Below the pieces are notes generated by a model. The model was given only the letters and a program-made list of their open reading frames with translations. It was not told where the DNA came from and searched no databases. Position numbers and translations under genes: made by a program. Positions 1 to 7,828 of a DNA stretch of 64,000 bases are shown here, one piece after another. Source of the DNA: Streptomyces sp. GS7 (GTDB taxonomy: Bacteria > Actinomycetota > Actinomycetes > Streptomycetales > Streptomycetaceae); NCBI RefSeq assembly GCF_009834125.1, contig NZ_CP047146.1, positions 2,039,501 to 2,103,500 of the forward strand, in the 5' to 3' direction. Each line of letters starts with the position of its first letter. Within the stretch, counting starts at the first letter, position 1.

Positions 1-443
1 AGCGGCGGCCCTGGGCCAAGGCGGACCGCGGCATGGTGCGCGGCGAGGTGCACGACGAGAACGCCTGGGCGCTGGGCGGGGTCGCCGGGCACGCGGGGCT
101 CTTCTCCACCGCCCAGGACCTGGCCGTCCTGTGCCGGGCGCTGCTCAACGGCGGCGCGTACGGCACCGCCCGGATCCTCGGCCCGGACGCGGTCGCCTCG
201 CTGCTCGACCCACCCGGTCTCGGCTTCGGCGTCGACCAGCCGTACTTCATGGGCGAACTGGCCGGCCGGGGCGCCGCCGGGCACACCGGCTTCACCGGCA
301 CCAGCCTGGTCCTGGACCGGGCCACCGACACCTTCCTCATCCTCCTGGCCAACACCGTGCACCCGCGCCGCCGCGACGGCGGCAGCGCCCCCCGCGCGCT
401 GGCCGCGACCCGGCTGGCCCGCGCGGTGGCGCGGGCCGGCTGA
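1..443 (+). CDS. Serine hydrolase / beta-lactamase family, C-terminal part (5' end outside window)
   Basis: The gene enters the window already open and stops at TGA 441-443, so only about the last 146 residues are visible. The fragment has the AGHAGLFSTAQDLA segment and a GHTGFTGTSLVLD segment. These match the C-terminal half of class C-like serine hydrolases (beta-lactamase PF00144, penicillin-binding or esterase relatives), where an HTG/KTG triad lines the active site. The Ser-x-x-Lys motif would lie upstream of the window. Whether it is secreted cannot be judged without the N-terminus. Substrate unknown; the family call rests on these two motifs and the fold pattern. Confidence 0.7.
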   Translation, partial: RRPWAKADRGMVRGEVHDENAWALGGVAGHAGLFSTAQDLAVLCRALLNGGAYGTARILGPDAVASLLDPPGLGFGVDQPYFMGELAGRGAAGHTGFTGTSLVLDRATDTFLILLANTVHPRRRDGGSAPRALAATRLARAVARAG

Positions 444-474
444 GCGGCCGGACCCGGCGCGCCCCCGAGCCCCG

Positions 475-480
475 TAAAAT
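475..480 (+). promoter_or_regulatory. Probable -10 (TAAAAT) of a leaderless transcript
   Basis: TAAAAT lies 7 nt before the ATG at 488 and there is no clear Shine-Dalgarno sequence between. Transcription would start at or next to the A of the start codon. No convincing -35 hexamer is visible. Confidence 0.45.
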
Positions 481-487
481 CTGCGGA

Positions 488-1444
488 ATGCACGACGAAC
501 TGCGCGCCGCCCTGGCCGGCCTGCTCGACGGCCTGCCGCCCAAGCAGGCCGCGCAGGCCGTGGACCGGCTGATCGCCAACTACCGGGGCCGTACCCCCAC
601 CGACGCCCCGGTGCTCCGGGACCGCAGCGACGTCGCCGCGTACGCCGCCTACCGCATGCCCGCGACCTTCGAAGCCGTACGGGCCGCGCTGGCCGCCTTC
701 GCGGCGCGGGTCCCCGGCTGGTCCCCGGCCGCCCATGTCGACATCGGCGGCGGCACCGGCGCCGCCACCTGGGCCACCGCGGCCACCTGGGACGGCGTGC
801 GCAGCACGGTCCTGGACTGGGCCCAGCCCGCCCTCGACCTCGGGCGCGAACTGGCCGCCGGAGTCCTGCCGGACACCACGTGGCAGCGGCAGGTCATCGG
901 CGACGCCCTCACCGTCCCGGACGGCACCGACCTGGTGACCGTCTCCTACGTCCTGGGCGAGCTGCGCCCCGAGGCGCGCCGCGCGGTGGTCGCCGCCGCG
1001 GCCACCGCCGACTCCGTCGTGCTGATCGAACCGGGCACCCCGGAGGGCTACCTCCGCATCCGCGAGGCCCGCGAGCAGCTGATCGCCGCCGGTCTGCGCA
1101 TCGTCGCGCCGTGCCCGCACAGCGCCGCCTGCCCGATCGTCCCGGGAGAAGACTGGTGCCACTTCTCCGTCCGGGTCAGCCGCTCCTCCCTGCACCGCCA
1201 GGTCAAGGGCGGCTCCCTCGCCTACGAGGACGAGAAGTTCAGCTATGTCGCCGCCACCCGCGGCGATGCCGCGCCGGCCGCCGCCCGGGTCGTCCGCAAG
1301 CCCCAACTCCGCAAGGGCCAGGTTCTGTTGGAGCTGTGCACCGCGGACGACGGCCTCCGGCGGAGCACGGTCACCAAGCGCCAGGGCGCGGTCTACCGTG
1401 CTGCCCGCGACGCGGCCTGGGGCGACGACTGGCCCCCGGCCTGA
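488..1444 (+). CDS. Rsm22-family small ribosomal subunit methyltransferase-like protein
   Basis: A 318-aa protein with a class I SAM-dependent methyltransferase core: motif I is VDIGGGTGAATWA (about residues 82-94), followed by VSYVLGEL and VLIEPGTPEG. The C-terminal half carries clustered cysteines (CPHSAACPI and DWCHF) as in the Rsm22 family (PF09243), which in mitochondria assists small-subunit assembly and binds an Fe-S cluster. In bacteria the role is not firmly established; rRNA modification or ribosome assembly is inferred. The ATG at 488 is preceded by a TAAAAT box rather than a ribosome binding site, so translation is probably leaderless. It follows the serine hydrolase by 44 nt and looks like its own unit. 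Confidence 0.8.
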   Translation: MHDELRAALAGLLDGLPPKQAAQAVDRLIANYRGRTPTDAPVLRDRSDVAAYAAYRMPATFEAVRAALAAFAARVPGWSPAAHVDIGGGTGAATWATAATWDGVRSTVLDWAQPALDLGRELAAGVLPDTTWQRQVIGDALTVPDGTDLVTVSYVLGELRPEARRAVVAAAATADSVVLIEPGTPEGYLRIREAREQLIAAGLRIVAPCPHSAACPIVPGEDWCHFSVRVSRSSLHRQVKGGSLAYEDEKFSYVAATRGDAAPAAARVVRKPQLRKGQVLLELCTADDGLRRSTVTKRQGAVYRAARDAAWGDDWPPA

Positions 1445-1513
1445 CCCTCCGCCGAGGGCGTACCCCCCCCCCGGGGGGCGAACCGCTGGGGGCCTGCCAC
1501 CGGGGGCACAACT

Positions 1514-1687
1514 TCAGCCTTTCTGCGTCCGCTCCTGCATTTTCCGTAGCAGCTCGCGGCGGTGCGGGTCCTCGCGGCCTCCCTGGCCGCTCCGCCCGCC
1601 GCCCGTGCCGCCGCGCAGCGCGCCGCGGGAGAGCTTGCTGCGCGTACCGCCGACACCGAGCATGCCGCCCGCATTTCCCTTGCTCAT
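1514..1687 (-). CDS. Small DUF6243-type protein
   Basis: A 57-aa very basic, Gly-rich protein starting MSKGNAGGMLGVGGTRSKLS and ending LLRKMQERTQKG. The LLGVGG.R.KLSR pattern near the N-terminus followed by a short charged helix resembles the small DUF6243 proteins of streptomycetes, of unknown function. The ATG at 1687 has a purine-rich GGAGAAGGGAA stretch upstream. It is divergent from the TetR gene at 1811, and the 123-bp gap holds three operator-like palindromes, so this small gene is a likely target of that regulator. The DUF assignment is from memory of the family pattern. Confidence 0.65.
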   Translation of the reverse strand: MSKGNAGGMLGVGGTRSKLSRGALRGGTGGGRSGQGGREDPHRRELLRKMQERTQKG

Positions 1688-1717
1688 GAGGTGAGTTCCC
1701 TTCTCCGCGCCATCTGC

Positions 1718-1785
1718 GAGACGGATCGTCTCGCTCGCGCCTCATCCTCAACGAGACGATCCGTCTTGTCAAGACGATACGTCTC
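1718..1785. promoter_or_regulatory. Three copies of a TetR-type operator, RAGACGnnnCGTCTY
   Basis: Three 15-bp palindromes lie between the divergent small gene and tetR: GAGACGGATCGTCTC at 1718-1732, GAGACGATCCGTCTT at 1753-1767 and AAGACGATACGTCTC at 1771-1785. The second and third are 18 bp apart start to start, the first 35 bp before the second. Such symmetric sites next to a tetR gene are normally bound by its product. They sit just upstream of the -10 of tetR, and the first is only 31 bp upstream of the divergent start codon. Confidence 0.75.
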
Positions 1786-1798
1786 GCCTCTTCCTCGC

Positions 1799-1804
1799 TA
1801 CACT
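1799..1804 (+). promoter_or_regulatory. -10 (TACACT) of leaderless tetR
   Basis: TACACT is followed by 6 nt and the ATG at 1811. There is no ribosome binding site, so the message is probably leaderless. The operator at 1771-1785 lies in the spacer/-35 position. Confidence 0.5.
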
Positions 1805-1810
1805 CCGCCC

Positions 1811-2410
1811 ATGGCCAACAAACCAGCCCCCGACGCCTCCCGCCGCAGCGAACGCTCGCGCCGCGCGATCTTCGACGCCGCCCTCGCCCTGGTCGGCGAG
1901 GTCGGCTACGAGAAGCTCACCATCGAAGGCATCGCCTCCCGCGCGGGCGTCGGCAAGCAGACGATCTACCGTTGGTGGCCCTCCAAGGCGGCCGTCCTCC
2001 TCGACGCCTTCGGTGCGGTCGTCGACACGTACGACCAGGAGGGACTCCCCGACACCGGCGACCTCGCCGCCGACCTCAAGACCGTCCTGCGGGCCACCGC
2101 CGACGAGTTCAACGACGCGGCCTGGCAGGCCCCCTACCGCGCCCTGGCCGCGGCCGGTGCCAACGACGAGGAGCTCTCCCGCACCTTCGTCGGCCGCCTC
2201 ATGGAGCCCGGCGTCCGCGTCTACGTCGACCGGCTGCGCGCCGCCCAGGAAGCCGGCCAGGTGGCCGCCGACATCGACGTCCGGATCGCCGCCGAGATGC
2301 TGCTGAGTCCCTTCTCACAGCGGTGGCTGATGCGCACCGGCGAACTGACCCACGACTACGTCGACACCCTTGTCGACCAGGTATTGCGCGGTCTGCGCCC
2401 GCGCGACTGA
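1811..2410 (+). CDS. TetR/AcrR-family transcriptional regulator
   Basis: A 199-aa one-component repressor. The N-terminal helix-turn-helix runs over about residues 17-62, with the family hallmarks AIFDAALALVGEVGYEKLTI, IASRAGVGKQTIYRWWPSK and AVLLDAF. The C-terminal half (PYRALAAAGANDEEL and RLMEPGVRVYVDRLR) matches the TetR_C subfamily in which the ligand pocket is formed by helices 4-9. It is divergent from a 57-aa DUF6243-type gene, and three copies of a 15-bp palindrome lie between them, suggesting autoregulation plus control of the small gene. The inducer cannot be told from sequence. The start at 1811 is set by the TACACT box 6 nt upstream and the absence of an in-frame alternative with a ribosome site. 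Confidence 0.9.
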   Translation: MANKPAPDASRRSERSRRAIFDAALALVGEVGYEKLTIEGIASRAGVGKQTIYRWWPSKAAVLLDAFGAVVDTYDQEGLPDTGDLAADLKTVLRATADEFNDAAWQAPYRALAAAGANDEELSRTFVGRLMEPGVRVYVDRLRAAQEAGQVAADIDVRIAAEMLLSPFSQRWLMRTGELTHDYVDTLVDQVLRGLRPRD

Positions 2411-2553
2411 CCGCACCGGGCGGTCGGTCGGCGATGGCGTGAATTGCCCCTGTTCGCCCGTCCCGCGTTCACTCCGGATCCGCACACCGGTCACCTGGCG
2501 CCCAGGATGGTGGCAGCATTGATCCCAGACCACCGCTCGAAGTGAGGGGATAG

Positions 2554-3297
2554 ATGGAACGCAAGAGCAGGTTCTCCCAGTGGCTGCGCCGGCCGAAGAG
2601 CGGATCGGACGGCGGCGATACGGACACGGGATCAGCGGCTGCGCGCGGCCGTGCGGACCTGCTGCTGGCGGCGGCCGACGCGGGCTTCCCGGTCGCCCCC
2701 GCCGCCCACCCCTCCGGCTACGGCTGTTCCTGCGAGCGCATCGGCTGTCCCACCCCGGGACGGCATCCCATCTCCTTCGGCTGGCAGACCGTCGCCACCA
2801 CCGACCGCGACAAGGTCGCCGCCTGGGTCCGCACCCTCCCGCAGGCCAACTTCATCACCGCCACCGGCATCGCCCACGACGTCCTCGACGTCCCCGTCGA
2901 AGCGGGCCGCAGCGCCCTCGGCCGGCTGGACGCGGCGGGCGTCGACGTCGGACCGGTCAGCCTCAGCGGCGCCGGCTTCGGGGACGGCCGGATGCTGTTC
3001 TTCACCGCCACCCGCGGCACCCCGGACGACGAGGACGAGTGGTGGCCGTGCGAACTGGACTGCCACCCCGAGACCCTCGACGAGCATCCGGGCCTGCGCT
3101 GGCACTGCCGCGGCAGCTACGTCCTCCTGCCGCCCTCGACCCTCCCGGGCGAGCAGCCCGCGGTGACCTGGCTGCGCGGCCCCGAACTCCCGCTGCCCGA
3201 CCCGCTGACGCTGCTGGAATCGCTGACCGACGCCTGTGCCGCGTTCATCGACCGCGAGCCCGACCACGAGACCGCGGCCTGGCCGATCGGCCGCTGA
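2554..3297 (+). CDS. Bifunctional primase/polymerase N-terminal-like protein
   Basis: A 247-aa protein with the actinobacterial prim-pol-like motif CSCERIGCPTPGRHP (about residues 57-71), which is shared with plasmid and phage primase-polymerases (PF09250, prim-pol N-terminal). The acidic metal ligands of active prim-pols are not obvious: the expected position reads HDVLDVPVEAG rather than a clear DxD. This may be a catalytically degenerate member, as seen in several chromosomal Streptomyces paralogs of unknown role. A good GTGAGGGG site lies 6-7 nt before the ATG. It stands alone, convergent with the lipoprotein gene. No helicase or replication gene is adjacent, so a replication function is not supported by context. 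Confidence 0.65.
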   Translation: MERKSRFSQWLRRPKSGSDGGDTDTGSAAARGRADLLLAAADAGFPVAPAAHPSGYGCSCERIGCPTPGRHPISFGWQTVATTDRDKVAAWVRTLPQANFITATGIAHDVLDVPVEAGRSALGRLDAAGVDVGPVSLSGAGFGDGRMLFFTATRGTPDDEDEWWPCELDCHPETLDEHPGLRWHCRGSYVLLPPSTLPGEQPAVTWLRGPELPLPDPLTLLESLTDACAAFIDREPDHETAAWPIGR

Positions 3298-3390
3298 CCT
3301 CTCCCGTACGGAGCCGGCGCCCGACGGTGAAGGGGCCGCCGGCTCCCGCCGGCAGCCCCCCGCGCGCCGCCCCGGCCGTGAACGCCGCGG

Positions 3391-4377
3391 CTACAGCGCC
3401 CTGGCCGAGGTCTTCGCCTCGATCCGGTTGAGCACCGTGATCTTGCCGCCGGCGCTCTTCGCCGGGACCGTGACCGCCTGGCCCGAGACCGTGGTGAAGG
3501 CCATCCGCGTGGTCTTCTTGTCCGGCCCCTCCACGATGCCGCGCAGGCTGGGCGGCACGGTGATCATCAGGCCCGGGGAGACCGTCTTCTGCTGGTGGTA
3601 GACGGTCGAGAAGAACACCAGCGCACCGCCGTCCGTGGTCCGCAGCGCCACCGGCGGGTACTCCGACGCCTGGTCCTCCCACTGGATGCGGGCGCCGGGC
3701 TGGTTGGCGTCCCGGGCGCGCTGGGCCCGCCACTGGTCGGTGTTCGGCCCCGGCGCGAAGGCGCCGCCCTTGCCGGTGTTGAGGTAGTCGGCGTAGCTCT
3801 GGCCGAGCTTGCCCGGGTCGATCGTCAGTCCCGACGAGCCGTCGGTGGGCACCGCCTCCGCGTAGCCGTCCGTGACCTTCAGCTCCGGGGACGTGTTGCT
3901 GTCGAACGTGGCGAGGTAGACCGCCCGCCACTTCGCGCCGACGGCGTCCCGGCTGAACACCAGGAACCAGCGGGTGTTCTCGCCGCTGCGGTTCCTGCGG
4001 TTGCTGAGCGCGTCCCCGACGAAGAACTTCGGCCAGCCCGTCTGCTTGGGCACGGTGAAGTGCGCGTCCGTGAAGCGCAGCGGCGCGAACCCCGGGTTGC
4101 CGTTCGGCTGGATGCCGTGCGCCGCCTTTATCCCGGCCTGGTCGATGGCGAGCAGCGCACCCGCCTCGAACGAGGTGTTCACCTGCGGATCGAGCGTGCG
4201 GTTGGCCTTGTTGAAGCCGTCGGTGAAGTGCTTGAGCGCCTGCGCGGCGTCCGCCTTCGACACCGCCGGCAGGATCTCCCGCTCGCCGTGCACCGTCATG
4301 CACCCGCTCAATATCACCAGCGCCGCCGCTGTCGACGTCAGTGTTGCGGGCACCCGGAACGGCGACCTGCGTGTCAT
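3391..4377 (-). CDS. Secreted lipoprotein of unknown function
   Basis: A 328-aa protein with a signal peptide and lipobox: MTRRSPFRVPATLTSTAAAL then VILSGC, so Cys26 is the predicted lipidation site. The mature part is soluble, about 300 residues, with no catalytic motif I recognise. It contains ENTRWFLVFSRD, WRAVYLATFD and SPGLMITVPPSLRGI, a pattern seen in uncharacterised actinobacterial lipoproteins. The ATG at 4377 has GAAGGAG about 11 nt upstream. It is transcribed away from an iron box at 4563-4581, 186 bp from its start. Iron control of this gene is possible, but the box is closer to the divergent plus-strand ORF. Function unknown. Confidence 0.75.
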   Translation of the reverse strand: MTRRSPFRVPATLTSTAAALVILSGCMTVHGEREILPAVSKADAAQALKHFTDGFNKANRTLDPQVNTSFEAGALLAIDQAGIKAAHGIQPNGNPGFAPLRFTDAHFTVPKQTGWPKFFVGDALSNRRNRSGENTRWFLVFSRDAVGAKWRAVYLATFDSNTSPELKVTDGYAEAVPTDGSSGLTIDPGKLGQSYADYLNTGKGGAFAPGPNTDQWRAQRARDANQPGARIQWEDQASEYPPVALRTTDGGALVFFSTVYHQQKTVSPGLMITVPPSLRGIVEGPDKKTTRMAFTTVSGQAVTVPAKSAGGKITVLNRIEAKTSARAL

Positions 4378-4562
4378 GGGGCTCGGGCTCCTTCGGGGCG
4401 ACCGGGGCGGACTGGATGGCCGCCGGGGTGGCACGATTCGGCGCAACCCTACCCGGGCTGCGCGAGAACAAGACTGCGGGGATCGGATACAGCGCCCACA
4501 CCGTGATCTGACGGGCACTCGGCCCGGCGGCCGCCGGTATCGGCCGCGGCCTGAAGTTCCAG

Positions 4563-4581
4563 TTAGGTTAGGCTTACCTAA
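4563..4581. promoter_or_regulatory. Iron box (DmdR1/IdeR/DtxR operator)
   Basis: TTAGGTTAGGCTTACCTAA matches the 19-bp consensus TTAGGTTAGGCTAACCTAA at 18 of 19 positions. In Streptomyces this sequence is bound by the Fe(II)-loaded repressor DmdR1. It lies 38 bp before the ATG at 4620 and 186 bp from the divergent lipoprotein start. Confidence 0.9.
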
Positions 4582-4619
4582 GTAGCTTTCCGCTGTGAAC
4601 TTCCTCGGGAAGGGGTCCC

Positions 4620-4838
4620 ATGCGCCGTCACCGCCACCTCCGGCTCCATACCCACACCGACACCCGCACCCGTGCCCGTGCCGGCGCCCGTATTCGGGTG
4701 CTGTACGCGGGGCTGCGGCGGGGGCTGGTCCGGGTGGTCGCCCCCGAGTTCGGAGCGGCCCCCCGCCGCACCGCCCCCGCCCTCGCCTCCGCACCCGGAC
4801 GCCCCCGCCCGGATTCCGGTGCTCCGGCGTGCTGTTGA
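4620..4838 (+). CDS. 72-aa His/Arg-rich ORF downstream of the iron box
   Basis: The ORF starts MRRHRHLRLHTHTDTRTRAR and ends in a CC pair. It has a plausible ribosome site (GGGAAGGGG, 6 nt before ATG) and is spaced 8 nt from the next gene, with an iron box 38 bp upstream. These three facts favour a real translated gene. The first 15 residues hold four histidines; the rest is Arg/Ala/Pro-rich with one short hydrophobic piece (IRVLYAGLRRGLVRVV). I recognise no family, and such composition can arise by chance in GC-rich DNA. If real it could bind metal or heme, or act as a leader peptide for the phzF-like gene. Confidence 0.45.
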   Translation: MRRHRHLRLHTHTDTRTRARAGARIRVLYAGLRRGLVRVVAPEFGAAPRRTAPALASAPGRPRPDSGAPACC

Positions 4839-4846
4839 ATGCGGGG

Positions 4847-5584
4847 ATGACCGACGCGAAGGACGTGAAGGGCGCAACTGCCGTCGAGGGGGCCGCCGCA
4901 GCGGCAGCCGTGGCCGGTGCTGTGGACGTGGACGTGCTGCGGGTGTTCTGCGGGCCGGAGGGCGCCGGCGGCAACCTGCTGGGCGTCGTGCGCGACGGCG
5001 CCGCCCTCCCCGACCGGGCCGCACGAGCCGCCCTCGCCGCCGAACTCGGCTTCAGCGAGACGGTGTTCCTCGACGACGCCGCCCGCGGCACCGCCGACAT
5101 CCACACCCCCAGTGTCCGGCTCCCCTTCGCAGGCCACCCCCTCGTCGGCCTGGCCTGGCTGCTGCGGGGCCAGGGTCGCCCGCCGGCCGTGCTGCGCCCG
5201 CCGGCCGGCGACGTCGCGGTCCGCTACGACGGGGACCTCACCTGGGTACGCGGGCGCGCCGAGTGGGTCACCCACCGGACCACCGAGCGGTACCCCTCCG
5301 CCGCGGCGGTCGACGCGCTGCCCGCGCCGCCGCCGGGGGAGGGCTGGCTCTACGCCTGGGCCTGGCTGGACGAGCCCGCGGGCGTGGTCCGCGCGCGGGC
5401 GTTCCCGCGGCGCGGGGACAGCATCGTCGAGGACGAGGCCACCGGCGCCGCGGCCCTGCTCCTGACGCATCAGCTCGGACGCCCACTGGACATCCGCCAG
5501 GGCGCCGGCTCGCAGATCCGCACGCGGACGTATCCGGACGGCACGATCGAGGTCGGCGGACGGGTGCGTGCCGAGACCGCGTAG
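4847..5584 (+). CDS. PhzF-family epimerase/isomerase-like protein
   Basis: A 245-aa protein of the PhzF/diaminopimelate-epimerase fold. The N-terminal motif reads VDVLRVFCGPEGAGGNLLGVV (family usual: RVF....GGNPLGVV), followed by GFSETVFLDD, RLPFAGHPLVGLAWLL and, near the C-terminus, SIVEDEATGAAALLL. The last two are the GHP and EDxATGSAA signatures that bind substrate. Length is slightly below the usual 260-290. The family isomerises small carboxylates; the substrate here is unknown. It sits 8 nt behind the His-rich ORF and about 265 bp downstream of an iron box, and it faces heme oxygenase with 62 bp between stops, so iron-responsive expression is plausible. A GCGGGG stretch abuts the ATG at 4847. 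Confidence 0.75.
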   Translation: MTDAKDVKGATAVEGAAAAAAVAGAVDVDVLRVFCGPEGAGGNLLGVVRDGAALPDRAARAALAAELGFSETVFLDDAARGTADIHTPSVRLPFAGHPLVGLAWLLRGQGRPPAVLRPPAGDVAVRYDGDLTWVRGRAEWVTHRTTERYPSAAAVDALPAPPPGEGWLYAWAWLDEPAGVVRARAFPRRGDSIVEDEATGAAALLLTHQLGRPLDIRQGAGSQIRTRTYPDGTIEVGGRVRAETA

Positions 5585-5646
5585 CGGCCGCGGGGCGGAA
5601 GGCCGCGCGGGGGACGGCCGGCCTGCCGCGCCGTGTCCGCGTCCCG

Positions 5647-6336
5647 CTACGCGCTCATCGGGAACTGCTCGCCCAACTCCCGGAACACCGCGCTGTTCAG
5701 CGCGAACGCGCGCCGGCACTCGTCGACCACCCGCTGCTTCTCCAGGTCGTCCACCGGCAGGGCGTCCAGGAGTTCGCGGTATTCGCGCTTGAAGGCGGCG
5801 GGGTTGGCTATCTCCTCGAAGACGTAGAACCGGACGCCGTCGCCCTTGCGCGCGAAGCCCCAGGTCTTCTCGGCGGTGCCGCGGATGATCTGGCCGCCGG
5901 AGAGGTCGCCGAGATAGCGGGTGTAGTGGTGGGCGACATAGCCGGCCGGCCAGTCGCGTGCGCAGACCGCGATCCGGCCGGCGTACGCGGCGGTGGCCGG
6001 CAGGGGCGTAAGGCCCGTCCGCCAGGACGAGCCGCCGAGATGGGCGAGGTCGCGCTCCAGCTCGGCGGTGCGGGCCAGCTCCGGGCGGATGAAGGGGCCC
6101 GCGACCGGGTCGGCGGTGAGGGCCCCGGAGGCGTCCTCCAGCGCGCGGTAGACGAACCAGAGCTGCTCCGTGTAGCGCCGGTAGGCGTCGACGCCGAGCC
6201 TGCCGCCGAGGAGGTCGCCCATGAACGAGGAGTTCTCGGCCTCGGTGTGCTGTGCGTGGGACGCGGTGCGGATGACCGTGGAGAACGGCGTGAACGGCGT
6301 GGACGGCACGGACGGGGTCGGGCTGGACGCTTCCAA
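5647..6336 (-). CDS. hmuO: Heme oxygenase (biliverdin-producing)
   Basis: A 229-aa cytoplasmic all-helical enzyme that opens heme to biliverdin, CO and Fe(II). The proximal His lies in AQHTEAENSSFMGDLL (His30), and the distal-helix glycine motif GDLSGGQ is at residues 143-149; both are diagnostic for HO-1/HmuO. The start is a TTG at 6336 with a strong GGAGG (6343-6347) 6 nt upstream. The next internal Met (residue 39) would remove the proximal His, so TTG is needed. The gene is convergent with the phzF-like gene. No iron box is seen in its own upstream region. Electron donor unknown. Confidence 0.92.
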   Translation of the reverse strand: MEASSPTPSVPSTPFTPFSTVIRTASHAQHTEAENSSFMGDLLGGRLGVDAYRRYTEQLWFVYRALEDASGALTADPVAGPFIRPELARTAELERDLAHLGGSSWRTGLTPLPATAAYAGRIAVCARDWPAGYVAHHYTRYLGDLSGGQIIRGTAEKTWGFARKGDGVRFYVFEEIANPAAFKREYRELLDALPVDDLEKQRVVDECRRAFALNSAVFRELGEQFPMSA

Positions 6337-6534
6337 GGCGGACCTCCGGGGGCCGGGGGAGCGGACGGGAACAGGCCGGTGTCACGGGGACGTCGCGCCC
6401 CGGGAACGCGGGGCGCCGCAGCCTGATAACTCGGCGTTACCCAACTACGGCGGATCGCCCCGGTCAATGTGTTCCCGACAAGCTGTCGGTAAAAACCCTA
6501 CCCCTGTCCGAATCAGGGCTGCATCAGGGGAGCA

Positions 6535-7392
6535 TCAGGGCAGCGTGAGGATCTCCGCCCCGGTCTCCGTCACCACCAGCGTGTGCTCGAACTGCGCGGT
6601 GCGCTTGCGGTCCTTGGTGACCACCGTCCAGCCGTCCTCCCACATGTCGTACTCGTACGTGCCCAGCGTCAGCATCGGCTCGATGGTGAAGGTCATCCCG
6701 GGCTTGATGTCCGTGGCGTGGTGCGGGCTGTCGTAGTGCGGAACGATCAGGCCGGAGTGGAAGGACGAGTTGATGCCGTGCCCGGTGAAGTCGCGGACCA
6801 CGCCGTAGCCGAAGCGCTTGGCGTAGGACTCGATGACCCGGCCGATGATGTTGATCTGGCGGCCCGGCCTGACAGCCTTGATCGCGCGGTTGAGCGCTTC
6901 ACGGGTGCGCTCCACCAGCAGCCGGGACTCCTCGTCCACGTCGCCGCACAGGTAGGTGGCGTTGTTGTCGCCGTGCACGCCGTGGATGTACGCGGTCACG
7001 TCCAGGTTCACGATGTCGCCGTCCTGCAGGACGGTCGAGTCCGGGATGCCGTGGCAGATGACCTCGTTGAGCGAGGAGCACAGGGACTTGGGGAAGCCGC
7101 GGTAGCCGAGCGTGGAGGGGTAGGCGCCGTGGTCGCACATGAACTCGTGGGCGACCCGGTCCAGTTCATCGGTCGTCACGCCCGGTGCGATCAGTTTGGC
7201 GGCCTCCGCCATCGCCTGCGCGGCGATCCGGCCGGCGATCCGCATCCGCTCGACCGTGTCGGAGTCCTGCACCTCGGGGCCCGTGTACGGGGAGGGTGCG
7301 GCCTTGCCGACGTACTCGGGGCGCGGGATCGAGGCGGGGACGGGGCGGGTGGGGGAGATCTTCCCCGGGACAAGAAGCGACTGGCCAGACAT
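6535..7392 (-). CDS. map: Type I methionine aminopeptidase
   Basis: A 285-aa cytosolic metalloprotease that removes the initiator Met. All five metal ligands are visible: Asp131 (VNLDV), Asp142 (HGDNN), His205 (GHGI), Glu238 (IEPM) and Glu269 (QFEH). His114 (NEVICHGIP) is the substrate-binding His. The N-terminal extension of about 40 residues ([26 protein letters not shown]) is Pro-rich, as in mycobacterial MetAP1c, where it binds the ribosome. The ATG at 7392 is chosen because a TACACT -10 lies 7 nt upstream and no ribosome site is present, so it is probably leaderless. It is divergent from the 82-aa gene at 7460. Confidence 0.95.
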   Translation of the reverse strand: MSGQSLLVPGKISPTRPVPASIPRPEYVGKAAPSPYTGPEVQDSDTVERMRIAGRIAAQAMAEAAKLIAPGVTTDELDRVAHEFMCDHGAYPSTLGYRGFPKSLCSSLNEVICHGIPDSTVLQDGDIVNLDVTAYIHGVHGDNNATYLCGDVDEESRLLVERTREALNRAIKAVRPGRQINIIGRVIESYAKRFGYGVVRDFTGHGINSSFHSGLIVPHYDSPHHATDIKPGMTFTIEPMLTLGTYEYDMWEDGWTVVTKDRKRTAQFEHTLVVTETGAEILTLP

Positions 7393-7399
7393 GCCAGCG

Positions 7400-7405
7400 A
7401 GTGTA
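7400..7405 (-). promoter_or_regulatory. -10 (TACACT) of leaderless map
   Basis: Read on the minus strand, TACACT is followed by 7 nt and the ATG of map at 7392. No Shine-Dalgarno sequence intervenes. Confidence 0.5.
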
Positions 7406-7459
7406 TCCGCGGGCCGTCGGGCAGGATGGTGGCACAGGAGCCAGGTACGGGAGGCGGCA

Positions 7460-7708
7460 ATGGCGCTGTTCAAGCGGCGGACGGTCGGCAAGCCGGGCGA
7501 GTGGTTCTACTGCCTCAAGCACGGGACGGTCGAGGAGGGCCCCCAGTGCCGGGCGGCCGACCGCTTCGGCCCGTATGACACCCGCGAGGAGGCGGCCCAC
7601 GCCATGGACACCGCGCGCGAGCGGAACCTGGAGTGGGAGACCGACCCCAAGTGGCACGACATGGGGAAGGGCGAGGGCGACGACGGGGGCGAGCCCCCGT
7701 CCTCGTAG
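7460..7708 (+). CDS. Small conserved protein next to map
   Basis: An 82-aa soluble protein, [20 protein letters not shown] followed by [29 protein letters not shown] and an acidic Gly/Glu tail. The [15 protein letters not shown] segment resembles the end of SPOR-like or small cap-like domains, and two cysteines (CLKH and QCRA) are about 15 residues apart. I recall similar proteins beside map in other streptomycetes, but no function is known. GGGAGG lies 5 nt before the ATG. It is divergent from map with 67 bp between starts. Confidence 0.7.
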   Translation: MALFKRRTVGKPGEWFYCLKHGTVEEGPQCRAADRFGPYDTREEAAHAMDTARERNLEWETDPKWHDMGKGEGDDGGEPPSS

Positions 7709-7828
7709 GGCATCCCCCGTCCTGGTCGTAGGACGTCCGACGGTCCTTGGAGGAGGACGCCCCGGTCCTCGTAGGGCGGTCTCCGTCCTCGTGGGCGGTG
7801 GGCCGGGTCGGTAGCCGCGGCCGGGTGG

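Noticed and set aside
7139..7708. Longer start for the small gene beside map
   Set aside because: It would run antisense through most of the map N-terminus; ATG 7460 has a proper GGGAGG site.
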